Source: Verrucomicrobiota bacterium (GTDB lineage: Bacteria; Verrucomicrobiota; Verrucomicrobiia; Limisphaerales; AV2). From it: 11,563 nt of DNA. The position numbers were made by a program, and so were the translations under genes. This document shows, piece after piece, positions 1 to 6,315 of this stretch. The DNA lies in NCBI GenBank assembly GCA_003219345.1, contig QHOP01000316.1:1-11563 (forward strand), written 5' to 3'. Within the stretch, counting starts at the first letter, position 1; every line of letters begins with the position of its first letter. Under the pieces are notes generated by a model that was not told the DNA's origin, ran no database searches, and was given only the letters and a program-made list of their open reading frames with translations.

Positions 1-789
1 GAAAAGTTGCTTTTCGAGTTGCAGGGTCCAAAGAATGTTGGCCGAGCCGGGCTTCTGGAACAGCTCCACGGCGCGCCGGAGGATGTTATTCACATTGCCG
101 GGGGTCTGGGCGTGGGGGTCCTTTTCCTGCCGGCTGAAAGCGGCCAGGTCTTGGGCGATTTCCGCCGCTTTCTGCGCCGCCTTTTCCACCTCCATGAGAG
201 AATTGCGCCAGGGATTGCTCGGCTCCATTTTGCTGAGGACCAGCGAGGTATGGCCCAGCACACTGGTGAGCGCGTTGTTGAAATCCAGCGCAACCGTGCG
301 GGTCAGTTGCAGCGCGCAATCCAGTTTCTGTTTCTGGGCCGCGTTGGCCTCGAACGAAAACGCGCCCGTCTGCAAATCCGTGTCGCCACTTTTAAACTTG
401 CGCTGCGCCTGCTCTTCCGACTCGAAAGCCGGGGCCGGCTCGCTGTCGTGCGACGCGCTGTCGCAAAACAATTGAAACAAAAAGAATTTCTGCCCTTCGC
501 GAAGGAGAGAACAGACGTAGGTGTTGAATTGCGTCGTCGCACCGCCTTTCACGCGGAACTCCAAAAGCGTCATTTGAGCCGAAGACCGCTCCGACTTCGC
601 CAGGAACTGCTCCGGGGTCAAGTCCGTTTCCGGTGCCCAGACCGAGGCGGACAAAGACGGTTCACCCTCCATCACGGTGCCAAAGGTGTTCACCGCGGCT
701 TGATTGGCGTGACGAACGATGCCCGAATCGTCCACCAGGAAGGCGGGCCACGCGGCATTGTCCAACTCGAAACCTGAATCAAGCTTCAT
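1..789 (-). CDS. Sensor histidine kinase-like protein, N-terminal 263 residues (partial)
   Basis: The minus strand is open from an ATG at 789 to the left edge, so the C-terminus is missing. An in-frame TGA lies upstream at 840-838 and there is no other start between, which fixes the start; I see no Shine-Dalgarno. Residues about 10-110 resemble a PAS-type sensor (residues 15-33 read AFLVDDSGIVRHANQAAVN). Residues about 160-222 resemble a HisKA dimerisation segment of the 'HDFNN' class: residues 164-180 read RTVALDFNNALTSVLGH, followed by a helix ending in LAAFSRQEKD. Related kinases read AHDFNN, where the His is phosphorylated; here residue 168 is Leu (CTG at 288-286). The ATPase domain would lie off the window. 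The family is inferred from pattern; the missing His is seen directly. It may be a degenerate kinase, a phosphatase-type partner, or a lineage-specific variant. Confidence 0.7.
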   Translation of the reverse strand, partial: MKLDSGFELDNAAWPAFLVDDSGIVRHANQAAVNTFGTVMEGEPSLSASVWAPETDLTPEQFLAKSERSSAQMTLLEFRVKGGATTQFNTYVCSLLREGQKFFLFQLFCDSASHDSEPAPAFESEEQAQRKFKSGDTDLQTGAFSFEANAAQKQKLDCALQLTRTVALDFNNALTSVLGHTSLVLSKMEPSNPWRNSLMEVEKAAQKAAEIAQDLAAFSRQEKDPHAQTPGNVNNILRRAVELFQKPGSANILWTLQLEKQLF

Positions 790-952
790 GAGGCAGCGAC
801 TGACGCGACAACAAGTTACTTTTTCGTGCCGCGGGTCTCAACCACAATCTTTCCCGGGCGCAGGAAAGCTGCCGGCAACAACTCCGCCACCGAACACCCT
901 CTGGTTCAATTTGTCCCGTCGCAGCCGACGTGAGGAGGCTTTGACTTTTTCT
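790..952. other. Gap between two minus-strand genes with an imperfect hairpin
   Basis: This gap separates the broken phosphorylase from the kinase-like gene. At 918-945 there is an interrupted inverted repeat: GTC-GC-AGCC, a 10-nt loop, GGCT-TT-GAC. On the plus strand it is followed by a T-run (946-950), so it resembles a plus-strand terminator, but no plus-strand gene precedes it. An interspersed repeat is equally likely. I see no open frame of note and no strong promoter. Confidence 0.35.
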
Positions 953-1703
953 TCATTCTTCACTCTGGATTCCGCTTTCGAGATTCTTCCGCCCGTAGAA
1001 TCCGGCGAAATTTGTCAGCAATTGCGCTGCCAAAGTTTTGACACGCTCGGCGCTCTCCAACACTTCGAGATGCGACAAGGTTCCCTGGTTCATGCCTGCC
1101 GCCAGGTTCGTGATGCACGAAATGCCCGCGACCCGCAGACCACATTGCCGCGCCACAATCGCCTCGGGCACCGTGCTCATGCCGACGGCCCGCCGCCCGC
1201 TTCAGCAAACGATTCAACTTCGGATCGTAGGCTTGAGTCAGATCGACAAAGCGCACTTCGTCATTCGCAGCCGGTCCGCGCAGCGGATTGACGCCCATGA
1301 AATTGATGTGGTCGGTCACCGCCATGAAATCCCCGACGCGAAATCGGCGATTAATCCCGCCCGCGGCATTGGTCAGCAACAGAGCGCGAATCCCGAATGC
1401 CGCCAGCGCCAGGATCGGGAATGTGATTCCGTCCATCGAATGACCTTCGTAGTAATGGGCCCGTCCGCTGAGCACCAGCACGGGCGTTCCGGCCAGTTTG
1501 CCGAACAACGCCTTGCCCGCGTGTCCTCTCACCCCGGGTGGCGGAAAACCGGGCAGCTTCGCGTAAGCGACCTCCGCGTCCCTCTCCAGCGCATCGGCGA
1601 CCGCGTCGAACCCGCTGCCGAGCACGATGGCGAGCGAAGGGCGCAGGCTCGAAATTTTTTTGAGTTGGGCCGCGGCAGTCTTTAGATCGACGTGTCTTGT
1701 CAA
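953..1703 (-). pseudogene. Purine nucleoside phosphorylase, internally deleted and frameshifted
   Basis: The family cleaves purine (deoxy)nucleosides with phosphate to a free base and (deoxy)ribose-1-phosphate in purine salvage. The first frame (from a TTG at 1703, with AGAGGA 11 nt upstream) encodes the N-terminal two thirds: phosphate-binding VLGSGFDAVADAL, GRAHYYEGH, LLTNAAGGIN and HINFMGVNPLRGP. Homology then jumps to a second frame at about 1187-1200, which carries AVGMSTVPEAIVARQ, GISCITNLAAGM and the C-terminal helix, ending with TGA at 955-953. The segment normally between them, including the base-binding GPxYETPAE motif, is absent: about 35 residues by comparison with the usual 270-280 aa. 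Without that loop and in two frames no active enzyme is expected. A read or assembly error is the main alternative to a real pseudogene. Gene identity is secure; the cause is not. Confidence 0.85.
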
Positions 1704-1864
1704 GCTGGAAGGCTTCCTCTCACAAAGTTTTTTAGTTTCCTCATTTGCACTCGATTGAGGTCTCCATTCATATTCTTAGCCCAAGTCAGTTCGGCCTTGG
1801 CTGTCCATGCGTTGACTTGATTTATCCCGAAGCTGCTCTACGCTCAGTCGGATTATAGTGTTTT
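1704..1864 (+). promoter_or_regulatory. Divergent intergenic region with a -10-like box just before the MoeB/ThiF start
   Basis: This is the divergent gap between the phosphorylase (minus) and the MoeB/ThiF gene (plus). TATAGT at 1854-1859 is close to a sigma-70 -10 hexamer and ends only 5 nt before the ATG at 1865, so a transcript from it would be nearly leaderless. TTGACT at 1812-1817 is too far upstream to be its -35, and 1831-1836 is a poor -35. There is no Shine-Dalgarno for the plus gene, which fits leaderless initiation. This is a sequence-based inference only. Confidence 0.35.
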
Positions 1865-2916
1865 ATGCAATTAAGCAACGATGAGATTCGCCGTTACTCG
1901 CGGCATTTGATCCTTCCCGAAGTCGGTTTGCCCGGCCAAAAGAAAATCTGCTCCACCAGCGTCCTGTGCATCGGCGCAGGCGGACTCGGCTCGCCTATCG
2001 CCATGTATCTCGCCGCCGCGGGCATCGGCAAGCTCGGCATCGTTGACTTCGACAACGTGGATTTCTCCAATCTCCAGCGCCAGATTCTGCACACGGACGC
2101 CGATGTGGGCCGGCCCAAAGCCCAGTCGGCCAAAGAAACCATCAACGGCATCAACCCCGGCGTCGAAGTCGTCATCCACAACACGCGACTCACCAGCGAA
2201 AACGCCCTCGACATTATCAAACCCTACGACATCGTCGTGGACGGCACCGACAATTTCCCGACGCGTTATCTGACCAACGACGCCTGCGTGCTGCTCAAAA
2301 AACCGAATGTTTACGGCTCCATTTTCCGTTTTGAGGGTCAGGCCAGCGTTTTCGCGCCGCACCTGGGCGGGCCGTGTTATCGCTGTCTTTATCCCGAACC
2401 GCCCCCGCCCGGCATGGTGCCCAGTTGCGCCGAAGGCGGCGTGCTCGGCGTGTTGCCCGGCATTATTGGTTGAATCCAGGCGACGGAAATTCTTAAACTG
2501 GCGCTCGGCAAAGGCAGTTCACTCGTCGGGCGTTTGCTCCTGTTCAACGCGCTCGACATGAAGTTTCGCGAGTTGAACCTGCGCAAAGACCCGCAATGCC
2601 CGCTCTGCGGCGACCACCCGACGATCACGAAGCTGATCGATTACGAAATGTTCTGCGGCATCACACCCGAACCGGAGCGGACGAATACGAGATTGCCCAC
2701 GTTGATGGCGTGCCGCTGTTCCCGCTCAGCACGCTGCCGCAAAGATTCACTGAACTGGACCCGAACCAGCAATATTTCATCCATTGCAAGAGCGGCGTCC
2801 GCTCGATGAAGGCCCTGAGGTTTTTGAGAGAACAAGGCTTCAAATATCTAAAGAGCGTCAGAGGCGGCATCAGCGCCTGGGCGGACGAAATTGACCCCAG
2901 CGTGCCGAAGTATTGA
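1865..2916 (+). pseudogene. MoeB/ThiF/UBA4-type adenylyltransferase-rhodanese protein with internal TGA and frameshifting deletion
   Basis: The family adenylates the C-terminus of a small sulfur carrier (MoaD/ThiS type) and, through a fused rhodanese domain, passes sulfur to it. Residues 37-44 are the nucleotide loop GAGGLGSP; VDFDNVDFSNLQRQ (60-73) and DGTDNFPTRYL (126-136) follow. Zinc cysteines are CYRC (171-174) and, beyond the first lesion, CPLC. The first lesion is TGA at 2471-2473, after VLPGIIG and before IQATEILKL, where relatives have Cys, Ser or a small residue. The second is near 2662-2680: the frame ends after YEMFCGI and resumes in another frame at DEYEIAHVDG, so about 35 residues (linker and rhodanese N-terminus) are missing. 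The rhodanese active-site loop HCKSGVRS and the end EIDPSVPKY are intact. I see no SECIS-like hairpin after this TGA. Either a decayed gene or sequence error. Confidence 0.85.
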
Positions 2917-3093
2917 GAACCGCGCTTCTGGGAGCGGCATGTTCCATAGCGTGGCGGCTGATTAGACGGTTGGGAATCGCTTCCCAAATAGGGTTTTCGT
3001 CTTACTGGATGGGATGCCTCGCAGTACGCCTATAGCACCGAACTGCACGAATGAGTCGCTTCCGGAAAGTCTGGGCAACTTGAGACGCTATCG
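2917..3093 (+). terminator. Gap with a hairpin after the MoeB/ThiF remnant, possible terminator
   Basis: At 2970-2987 there is a perfect 7-bp stem, TTGGGAA / TTCCCAA, with a TCGC loop. It lies 54 nt after the upstream stop and is followed by ATAGGGTTTT, a weak T-tract. It could end the upstream transcript. The rest of the gap, up to the selenoprotein start at 3094, shows no ORF, no clear promoter and no Shine-Dalgarno. Confidence 0.4.
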
Positions 3094-3348
3094 ATGATGA
3101 AATCCATCACCATTCGCTACTGCAAGACCTGAGCTTCGTATAAACCAAGAGCCGTCCGTGTGGCGGCCCTGTTGGAACGCGAACTCGGAGTCCAGGCCGA
3201 ACTGGTCGAAGGCGGCCTCGGCGAGTTCGCCGTGCTGGTCGGCGACAAAGTCGCCGCTAAAAAGGGCCTCCTCTTTTTTCCGCCGGACAAAAAGGTCCTC
3301 GCCGCCGTCCGCAAGGCGCTGGCCGGTCAGGCGGGGGACCAAGGTTGA
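3094..3348 (+). CDS. SelW/Rdx-family selenoprotein with in-frame UGA (Sec) at CxxU
   Basis: Rdx proteins (SelW/SelT/SelH group) are small thioredoxin-fold redox proteins whose CxxC or CxxU motif sits after the first strand. Reading through TGA at 3130-3132 gives 84 residues starting MMKSITIRYCKTU and continuing ASYKPRAVRVAALLEREL. Cys10 and the putative Sec13 make the CxxU motif, followed by the family's YKPRA helix start. Residues 42-52 (LGEFAVLVGDK) match the family's second-half GxF strand pattern, then FFPPDKKVLAAVRKAL forms the last helix. The length is typical. A GTG at 3160 would give a 62-residue product lacking the active site, which is what automatic annotation would call. A SECIS-like hairpin lies 24 nt after the UGA. 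The stop at 3346-3348 directly abuts a repeat. Two adjacent ATGs (3094, 3097) are possible starts. A nonsense mutation is the alternative, but the UGA position is exactly that of Sec in the family. Confidence 0.82.
3151..3167 (+). promoter_or_regulatory. Bacterial SECIS-like hairpin for Sec insertion
   Basis: GCCGTC (3151-3156) pairs with GGCGGC (3162-3167) as six base pairs, one of them U-G, around the 5-nt loop CGTGT (3157-3161). The loop starts 24 nt after the UGA and has G as its second base. This agrees with the usual bacterial SECIS description (loop 16-37 nt from the UGA, short loop, G within its first two bases). An outer CCAA (3145-3148) / TTGG (3171-3174) pairing could extend the stem. 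SelB would bind this element during translation. Confidence 0.7.
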
Positions 3349-3499
3349 ACCACGAATGGACACGAATTCACACGAATCAGGCGGGGTAGCAGCCGGCGCG
3401 CACCGGCCGATGGGACGCCTCCTTATTTTCGCCGGGCGTCTGGCGACGAAGTCCTCCAGTCTCTGAACTTATTTGTGTTCATTGGTGTTCATTCGTGGT
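3349..3499. repeat. MITE-like element with 29-bp terminal inverted repeats, copy 1
   Basis: The left end (3349-3377, beginning ACCACGAATGGACACGAAT) and the reverse complement of the right end (3471-3499) agree at 24 of 29 positions by eye. The element starts on the base after the selenoprotein stop. Its interior has no convincing ORF but contains GCGACGAAGTC (3443-3453), which also occurs inside copy 3 near its right end. Such ends are common in intergenic regions of Verrucomicrobiota, to my knowledge. No transposase is inside, so any movement would need help in trans. Confidence 0.75.
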
Positions 3500-3559
3500 C
3501 GAGTTGAGCCGCAGTTTTTCCTTCCGCCTTCATCCTTCCTCCGTCATCCTTGCCGCGGT

Positions 3560-4060
3560 ATGGGCACTCGACGTGAGGCGCGGGAACGCGCTGTTCAATT
3601 CCTGTTTCAATACGATCTGAATCCTCCGGAAAATCTGGAGGCTGCGCTCGATCAGTTCTGGGTCTCGCAACAAACCGCCGCGCTCGCGGAAGAAAAAGGT
3701 CCGGCCACCTGGGGAGAGAAAATCGAGTTGCCGCTGCCTACCGCCGAGGAATCCGCCGTGCGGCTCTTCGCCGAACCGCTCATTCGAGGCGTCATCGAAC
3801 ACCGGAACGAAATCGACGAGCACATCAAAAAGCACGCGAAGAACTGGGAGCTGCATCGCATGGCCGCCGTGGACCGCAATGTCCTCCGGCTCGCCATTTA
3901 CGAAATGGTTCACCGCGAAGACATCCCGCCCGTCGTCAGCATCAACGAAGGGGTCGATATCGCCAAAAAATTTTCCACTCAGGACAGCGGCAAGTTCGTC
4001 AACGGCATCCTTGACAAAATCAAAAGCGAACTGCTGCGCCCGGCGCGCGTTGTCAAATGA
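3560..4060 (+). CDS. nusB: Transcription antitermination factor NusB
   Basis: NusB binds boxA RNA with NusE (ribosomal protein S10) and supports antitermination of rRNA transcription. The ATG at 3560 gives a 166-aa protein beginning MGTRREARERAVQFLFQYDL, the canonical NusB N-terminus; the frame is open upstream to 3473, but those residues derive from repeat-like DNA. The C-terminal signature is strong: MAAVDRNVLRLAIYEM (101-116) and SINEGVDIAKKFSTQDSGKF (127-146), followed by VNGILDKI. Residues about 40-65 form an extra loop relative to short NusB proteins. There is no Shine-Dalgarno. It is intact and followed 101 nt later by the PHP gene on the same strand. nusB often sits near riboflavin genes; here ribD/ribE lie about 2.3 kb downstream and ribH is not present. 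Confidence 0.95.
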   Translation: MGTRREARERAVQFLFQYDLNPPENLEAALDQFWVSQQTAALAEEKGPATWGEKIELPLPTAEESAVRLFAEPLIRGVIEHRNEIDEHIKKHAKNWELHRMAAVDRNVLRLAIYEMVHREDIPPVVSINEGVDIAKKFSTQDSGKFVNGILDKIKSELLRPARVVK

Positions 4061-4161
4061 GTTTCAAGTTTCAAGTTTTCAGTTTCAAGTCGGCCACCTC
4101 CCGCATGCACGCCGGGCGCGAGCCATTCCGCATTCCGCATTCCGCATTGCGCGTTTGAACG
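4061..4161 (+). repeat. Short tandem repeats between nusB and the PHP gene
   Basis: This 101-nt gap holds two kinds of short repeat. Right after the stop come copies of GTTTCAA spaced by a few bases (about 4061-4089). At 4126-4146 there are three tandem copies of the heptamer ATTCCGC, continuing into a fourth degenerate copy. The reverse-complement heptamer (GCGGAAC/T) recurs inside ribD near 7038-7065. No promoter or Shine-Dalgarno is evident before the ATG at 4162. Confidence 0.6.
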
Positions 4162-5226
4162 ATGTTCGCCGACCTCCATCTGCACACAATTTTTTCCGAC
4201 GGCACTTACACACCCGAGGAGCTGGCCGGGCGCGCCCGACAACTCGCACTGGCCGCCATTGCGGTGACCGACCACGACACGGTGGAGGGGTGCGACCGCA
4301 TGAGCGCCGCCTGCCAACAGGCCGGCCTCGAGTTCGTCCCCGCCACGGAGCTGACCGCGGAGTTCGACGACAACGAATTGCATTTGCTCGGTTACTTTGT
4401 CGATACGCAAAATCCCCGTCTGCTCGCGGAAATGGCAAAATTCCAAAAAGTCCGCCAGAACCGCATCCATGAAATGGTCGCCCGGTTGAACCAGCACAAC
4501 ATCCCGCTCCAGGCCGACGCGGTTTTCGCCATCGCGAATTGCCGCTCGCCCGGCCGGCCGCACGTGGGCCGCGCGCTGGTGATGGGCGGCTTCTGCGCGA
4601 ACCTCGACGAGGCCTTTGAACGATTTCTGAAAAAGAACCGGCCGGCGTGGGTGCCGAAGTTCAAAATCTCCGCGCTCGATGCGATTGCGTTGATCCATCA
4701 GGCGGGCGGACTCGCGGTCATGGCGCACCCCGGCTTGAACCGCACGGACAAAATCATTCCGGACCTGGTGAGCACCGGCCTGGACGGCTTGGAGTGTTTC
4801 CACACTAAACACTCGCCCTCGACCTCCCAGCGCTACGTGCGCCTGGCGAAGGAATTCAACCTGGCCATCACCGGTGGCTCGGACTGTCACGGCCTGAGCA
4901 AAGGCAAACCCCTCATCGGCACCGTTGAATCGGTTCAGCGTCTCAGCGCTTCAACGATTCAACGATTCAACTATTTGACGAATGAATCTTTTTCACAAAC
5001 TCAAAGCCGGTTTGCAGAAAACCCACAGCCGGCTGGCCCACGAAATCAAACGCATCGTCACCGGTTCGCCGAAACTGACCGGCGCGACGCTGGAAGAACT
5101 CGAAGCCGCGCTGCTCGGTGCCGACCTCGGCGTCGGGACAACGCACCAGATCATCGCCGCGGTAAAAATGGCTTACGAAACCCAAGGCGGACGTGGCGTG
5201 GATGTCTTCACCATCGCGCGCTGTGA
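4162..5226 (+). CDS. PHP-domain phosphoesterase (RNase AM/TrpH-like) with aberrant C-terminus
   Basis: PHP proteins of the YciV/TrpH type are metal-dependent phosphoesterases acting on 3',5'-nucleotide bisphosphates and short 5'-phosphorylated RNA. Metal ligands look complete: DLHLHTIFSDGT (4-15), TDHDT (36-40), ELTAEF (63-68), MAHPGLNR (187-194) and GSDCHG (239-244). The family portion ends around LIGTV (251-255), near 4926. No stop follows; the frame runs on through a CGATTCAAC inverted repeat and then about 245 nt out of frame into ftsY, giving an Arg-rich tail (from about residue 256) without family resemblance. Usual length is about 280-290 aa, against 354 here. The native end was probably lost to a repeat or a small deletion. 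The catalytic domain is likely functional if the tail is tolerated. Exact substrate is unknown. Confidence 0.85.
   Translation: MFADLHLHTIFSDGTYTPEELAGRARQLALAAIAVTDHDTVEGCDRMSAACQQAGLEFVPATELTAEFDDNELHLLGYFVDTQNPRLLAEMAKFQKVRQNRIHEMVARLNQHNIPLQADAVFAIANCRSPGRPHVGRALVMGGFCANLDEAFERFLKKNRPAWVPKFKISALDAIALIHQAGGLAVMAHPGLNRTDKIIPDLVSTGLDGLECFHTKHSPSTSQRYVRLAKEFNLAITGGSDCHGLSKGKPLIGTVESVQRLSASTIQRFNYLTNESFSQTQSRFAENPQPAGPRNQTHRHRFAETDRRDAGRTRSRAARCRPRRRDNAPDHRRGKNGLRNPRRTWRGCLHHRAL
4923..4971. repeat. Inverted repeat at the PHP/ftsY boundary
   Basis: CGTTGAATCG (4923-4932) is perfectly complementary to CGATTCAACG (4955-4964), and a second CGATTCAAC follows at 4963-4971. The 10-bp stem encloses 22 nt. 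It replaces the expected end of the PHP gene and stops 10 nt before the ftsY start. There is no T-tract, so it is not a typical terminator; it looks like a short interspersed repeat. Confidence 0.6.
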
Positions 5227-5893
5227 AGTCGAGAAAAGTCTTTCGTCGAACCATGGCGAACTGCGCAAAACATCCCGCGCCCCGACGGTCATCTCCATCG
5301 TCGGAGTCAACGGCACCGGCAAGACGACCACCGGCGCCAAGCTCGCGCACCTGATCCAGGCGCGCGGTCAGACAGCGTTGCTGGCCGCGTGCGACACCTT
5401 TCGCGCGGCTGCGATTGAGCAACTCAAACTCTGGGGCCAGCGCCTCAACGTGCCGGTTATCGCCGCGGACTATGGAGCCGACCCCGCGGCCGTCGCGCAC
5501 GACGCCGTGACCGCAGCGCTCGCGCGCAAGGCCGACTATCTGCTCGTCGATACCGCCGGCCGGCTGCACACCAAACACAACTTGATGCAGGAATTGCAGA
5601 AGCTGCATCGCGTGATGGACAAGAAACTTCCCGGCGCGCCGCACGAAGTGCTGCTGGTGTTGGATGGCTCGACCGGCATGAACGCGCTGAACCAGGCGCG
5701 CGAATTCAACAAGGCGGTGAAACTGACCGGCCTCGTCATCACCAAGCTCGACGGCACGAGCAAAGGCGGCATGGTCGTGGCGATCCAGAAAGAACTCGGC
5801 CTGCCCGTCAAATTCATCGGCGTCGGCGAGCAGCCGGACGATTTGCAGCCGTTCGACGCGAAACAGTTCGCGGCGGCGTTGTTTGAGGAATAA
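4982..5893 (+). CDS. ftsY: Signal recognition particle receptor FtsY
   Basis: FtsY is the SRP receptor GTPase that docks ribosome-SRP complexes at the membrane for co-translational insertion. This 303-aa protein has a short N domain (helical, about 1-95), lacking the long acidic A domain of E. coli FtsY, followed by the G domain. Motifs: G1 GVNGTGKT (108-115), DTFRAAAIEQL (138-148), DTAGR (190-194), TKLDGTSKGG (254-263) and the C-terminal GVGEQPDDLQPFD (280-292). These identify FtsY rather than Ffh, as does the lack of an M domain. The ATG at 4982 gives MNLFHKLKAGLQKT, a typical amphipathic start. The gene is intact, ends with TAA, and is followed by a repeat element. Confidence 0.96.
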   Translation: MNLFHKLKAGLQKTHSRLAHEIKRIVTGSPKLTGATLEELEAALLGADLGVGTTHQIIAAVKMAYETQGGRGVDVFTIARCEVEKSLSSNHGELRKTSRAPTVISIVGVNGTGKTTTGAKLAHLIQARGQTALLAACDTFRAAAIEQLKLWGQRLNVPVIAADYGADPAAVAHDAVTAALARKADYLLVDTAGRLHTKHNLMQELQKLHRVMDKKLPGAPHEVLLVLDGSTGMNALNQAREFNKAVKLTGLVITKLDGTSKGGMVVAIQKELGLPVKFIGVGEQPDDLQPFDAKQFAAALFEE

Positions 5894-6315
5894 ATCCAAT
5901 TCCTTCAACGCTAAGACCCGGAGAATTTTAACCACGGATGAACACCGATGAACGCGGATGTCTGATTCCAGAGGCGCAGCGGCGCGGAGAAGGAATCCAA
6001 CGTCTGGTTCAACGGCTGCGTGAAATTCTTTTGGCAATTTCTGCTCAAGAAAGAGTTCGGGCTGGTAAAGTCGTGGTCTGTGACATCGATGAGGCGAATG
6101 TGATTTGAAGCGTAAATCGCCTTCTTGAATTCCATTCGTCGCATGTAGGATTCGTCGTCCAACATTTCGTATGAAAACCAAAGTTTTATCTGCGTCTCCG
6201 CGTCTCTGCTGTTCAAAATCCGTGTTCATCCGTGTTCATCCGTGGTTGATTCTCATTCCTCCTCGCGGTCCTTTCAGTTTGAGCCTTTTGCCGTCGGCCG
6301 CTACGCTGCGCGGCG
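5894..6315. repeat. ftsY-ribD gap dominated by a MITE-like element, copy 2 (5931-6246)
   Basis: The left end (5931-5959, starting ACCACGGATGAACACCGAT) and the reverse complement of the right end (6218-6246) agree at 27 of 29 positions. Inside them is a second inverted pair: GAGGCGCAGCGGCGCGGAGA on the left (about 5971-5990) and TCTGCGTCTCCGCGTCTCTG on the right (about 6190-6209), so the unit appears nested. The interior has only short frames that I cannot assign (5938-6108 plus, 56 aa; 5911-6216 minus, 101 aa). The remaining 70 nt before ribD shows no Shine-Dalgarno and no clear promoter. Confidence 0.75.

Noticed and set aside
7..777. 256-residue plus-strand open frame
   Set aside because: It is the antisense shadow of the kinase-like gene: its composition is Arg/Gln/Leu-rich with no motif, while the minus frame shows PAS and DFNN-type features.
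719..1685. Plus-strand open frames (190 and 215 residues) opposite the phosphorylase
   Set aside because: They are antisense to clearly conserved phosphorylase motifs and have no family features.
2471..2473. TGA in the MoeB/ThiF gene as a second selenocysteine codon
   Set aside because: I find no short stem-loop at the right distance, the residue has no known redox role, and the gene carries another lesion. A nonsense change or error is simpler.
1865..5893. UGA reassigned to a sense codon in this organism
   Set aside because: UGA serves as a normal stop in nusB, the selenoprotein and ribE, and no intact core gene contains an internal UGA except the SelW-type position.
5911..6216. 101-residue minus-strand ORF and a 56-residue plus-strand ORF (5938-6108) inside repeat copy 2
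   Set aside because: Both use repeat-end sequence for start or body and show no recognisable domain; kept only as notes under the repeat.
4967..6229. 420-residue minus-strand open frame opposite ftsY
   Set aside because: It lies antisense to the well-conserved ftsY and continues into a repeat element; the translation has no recognisable domain.
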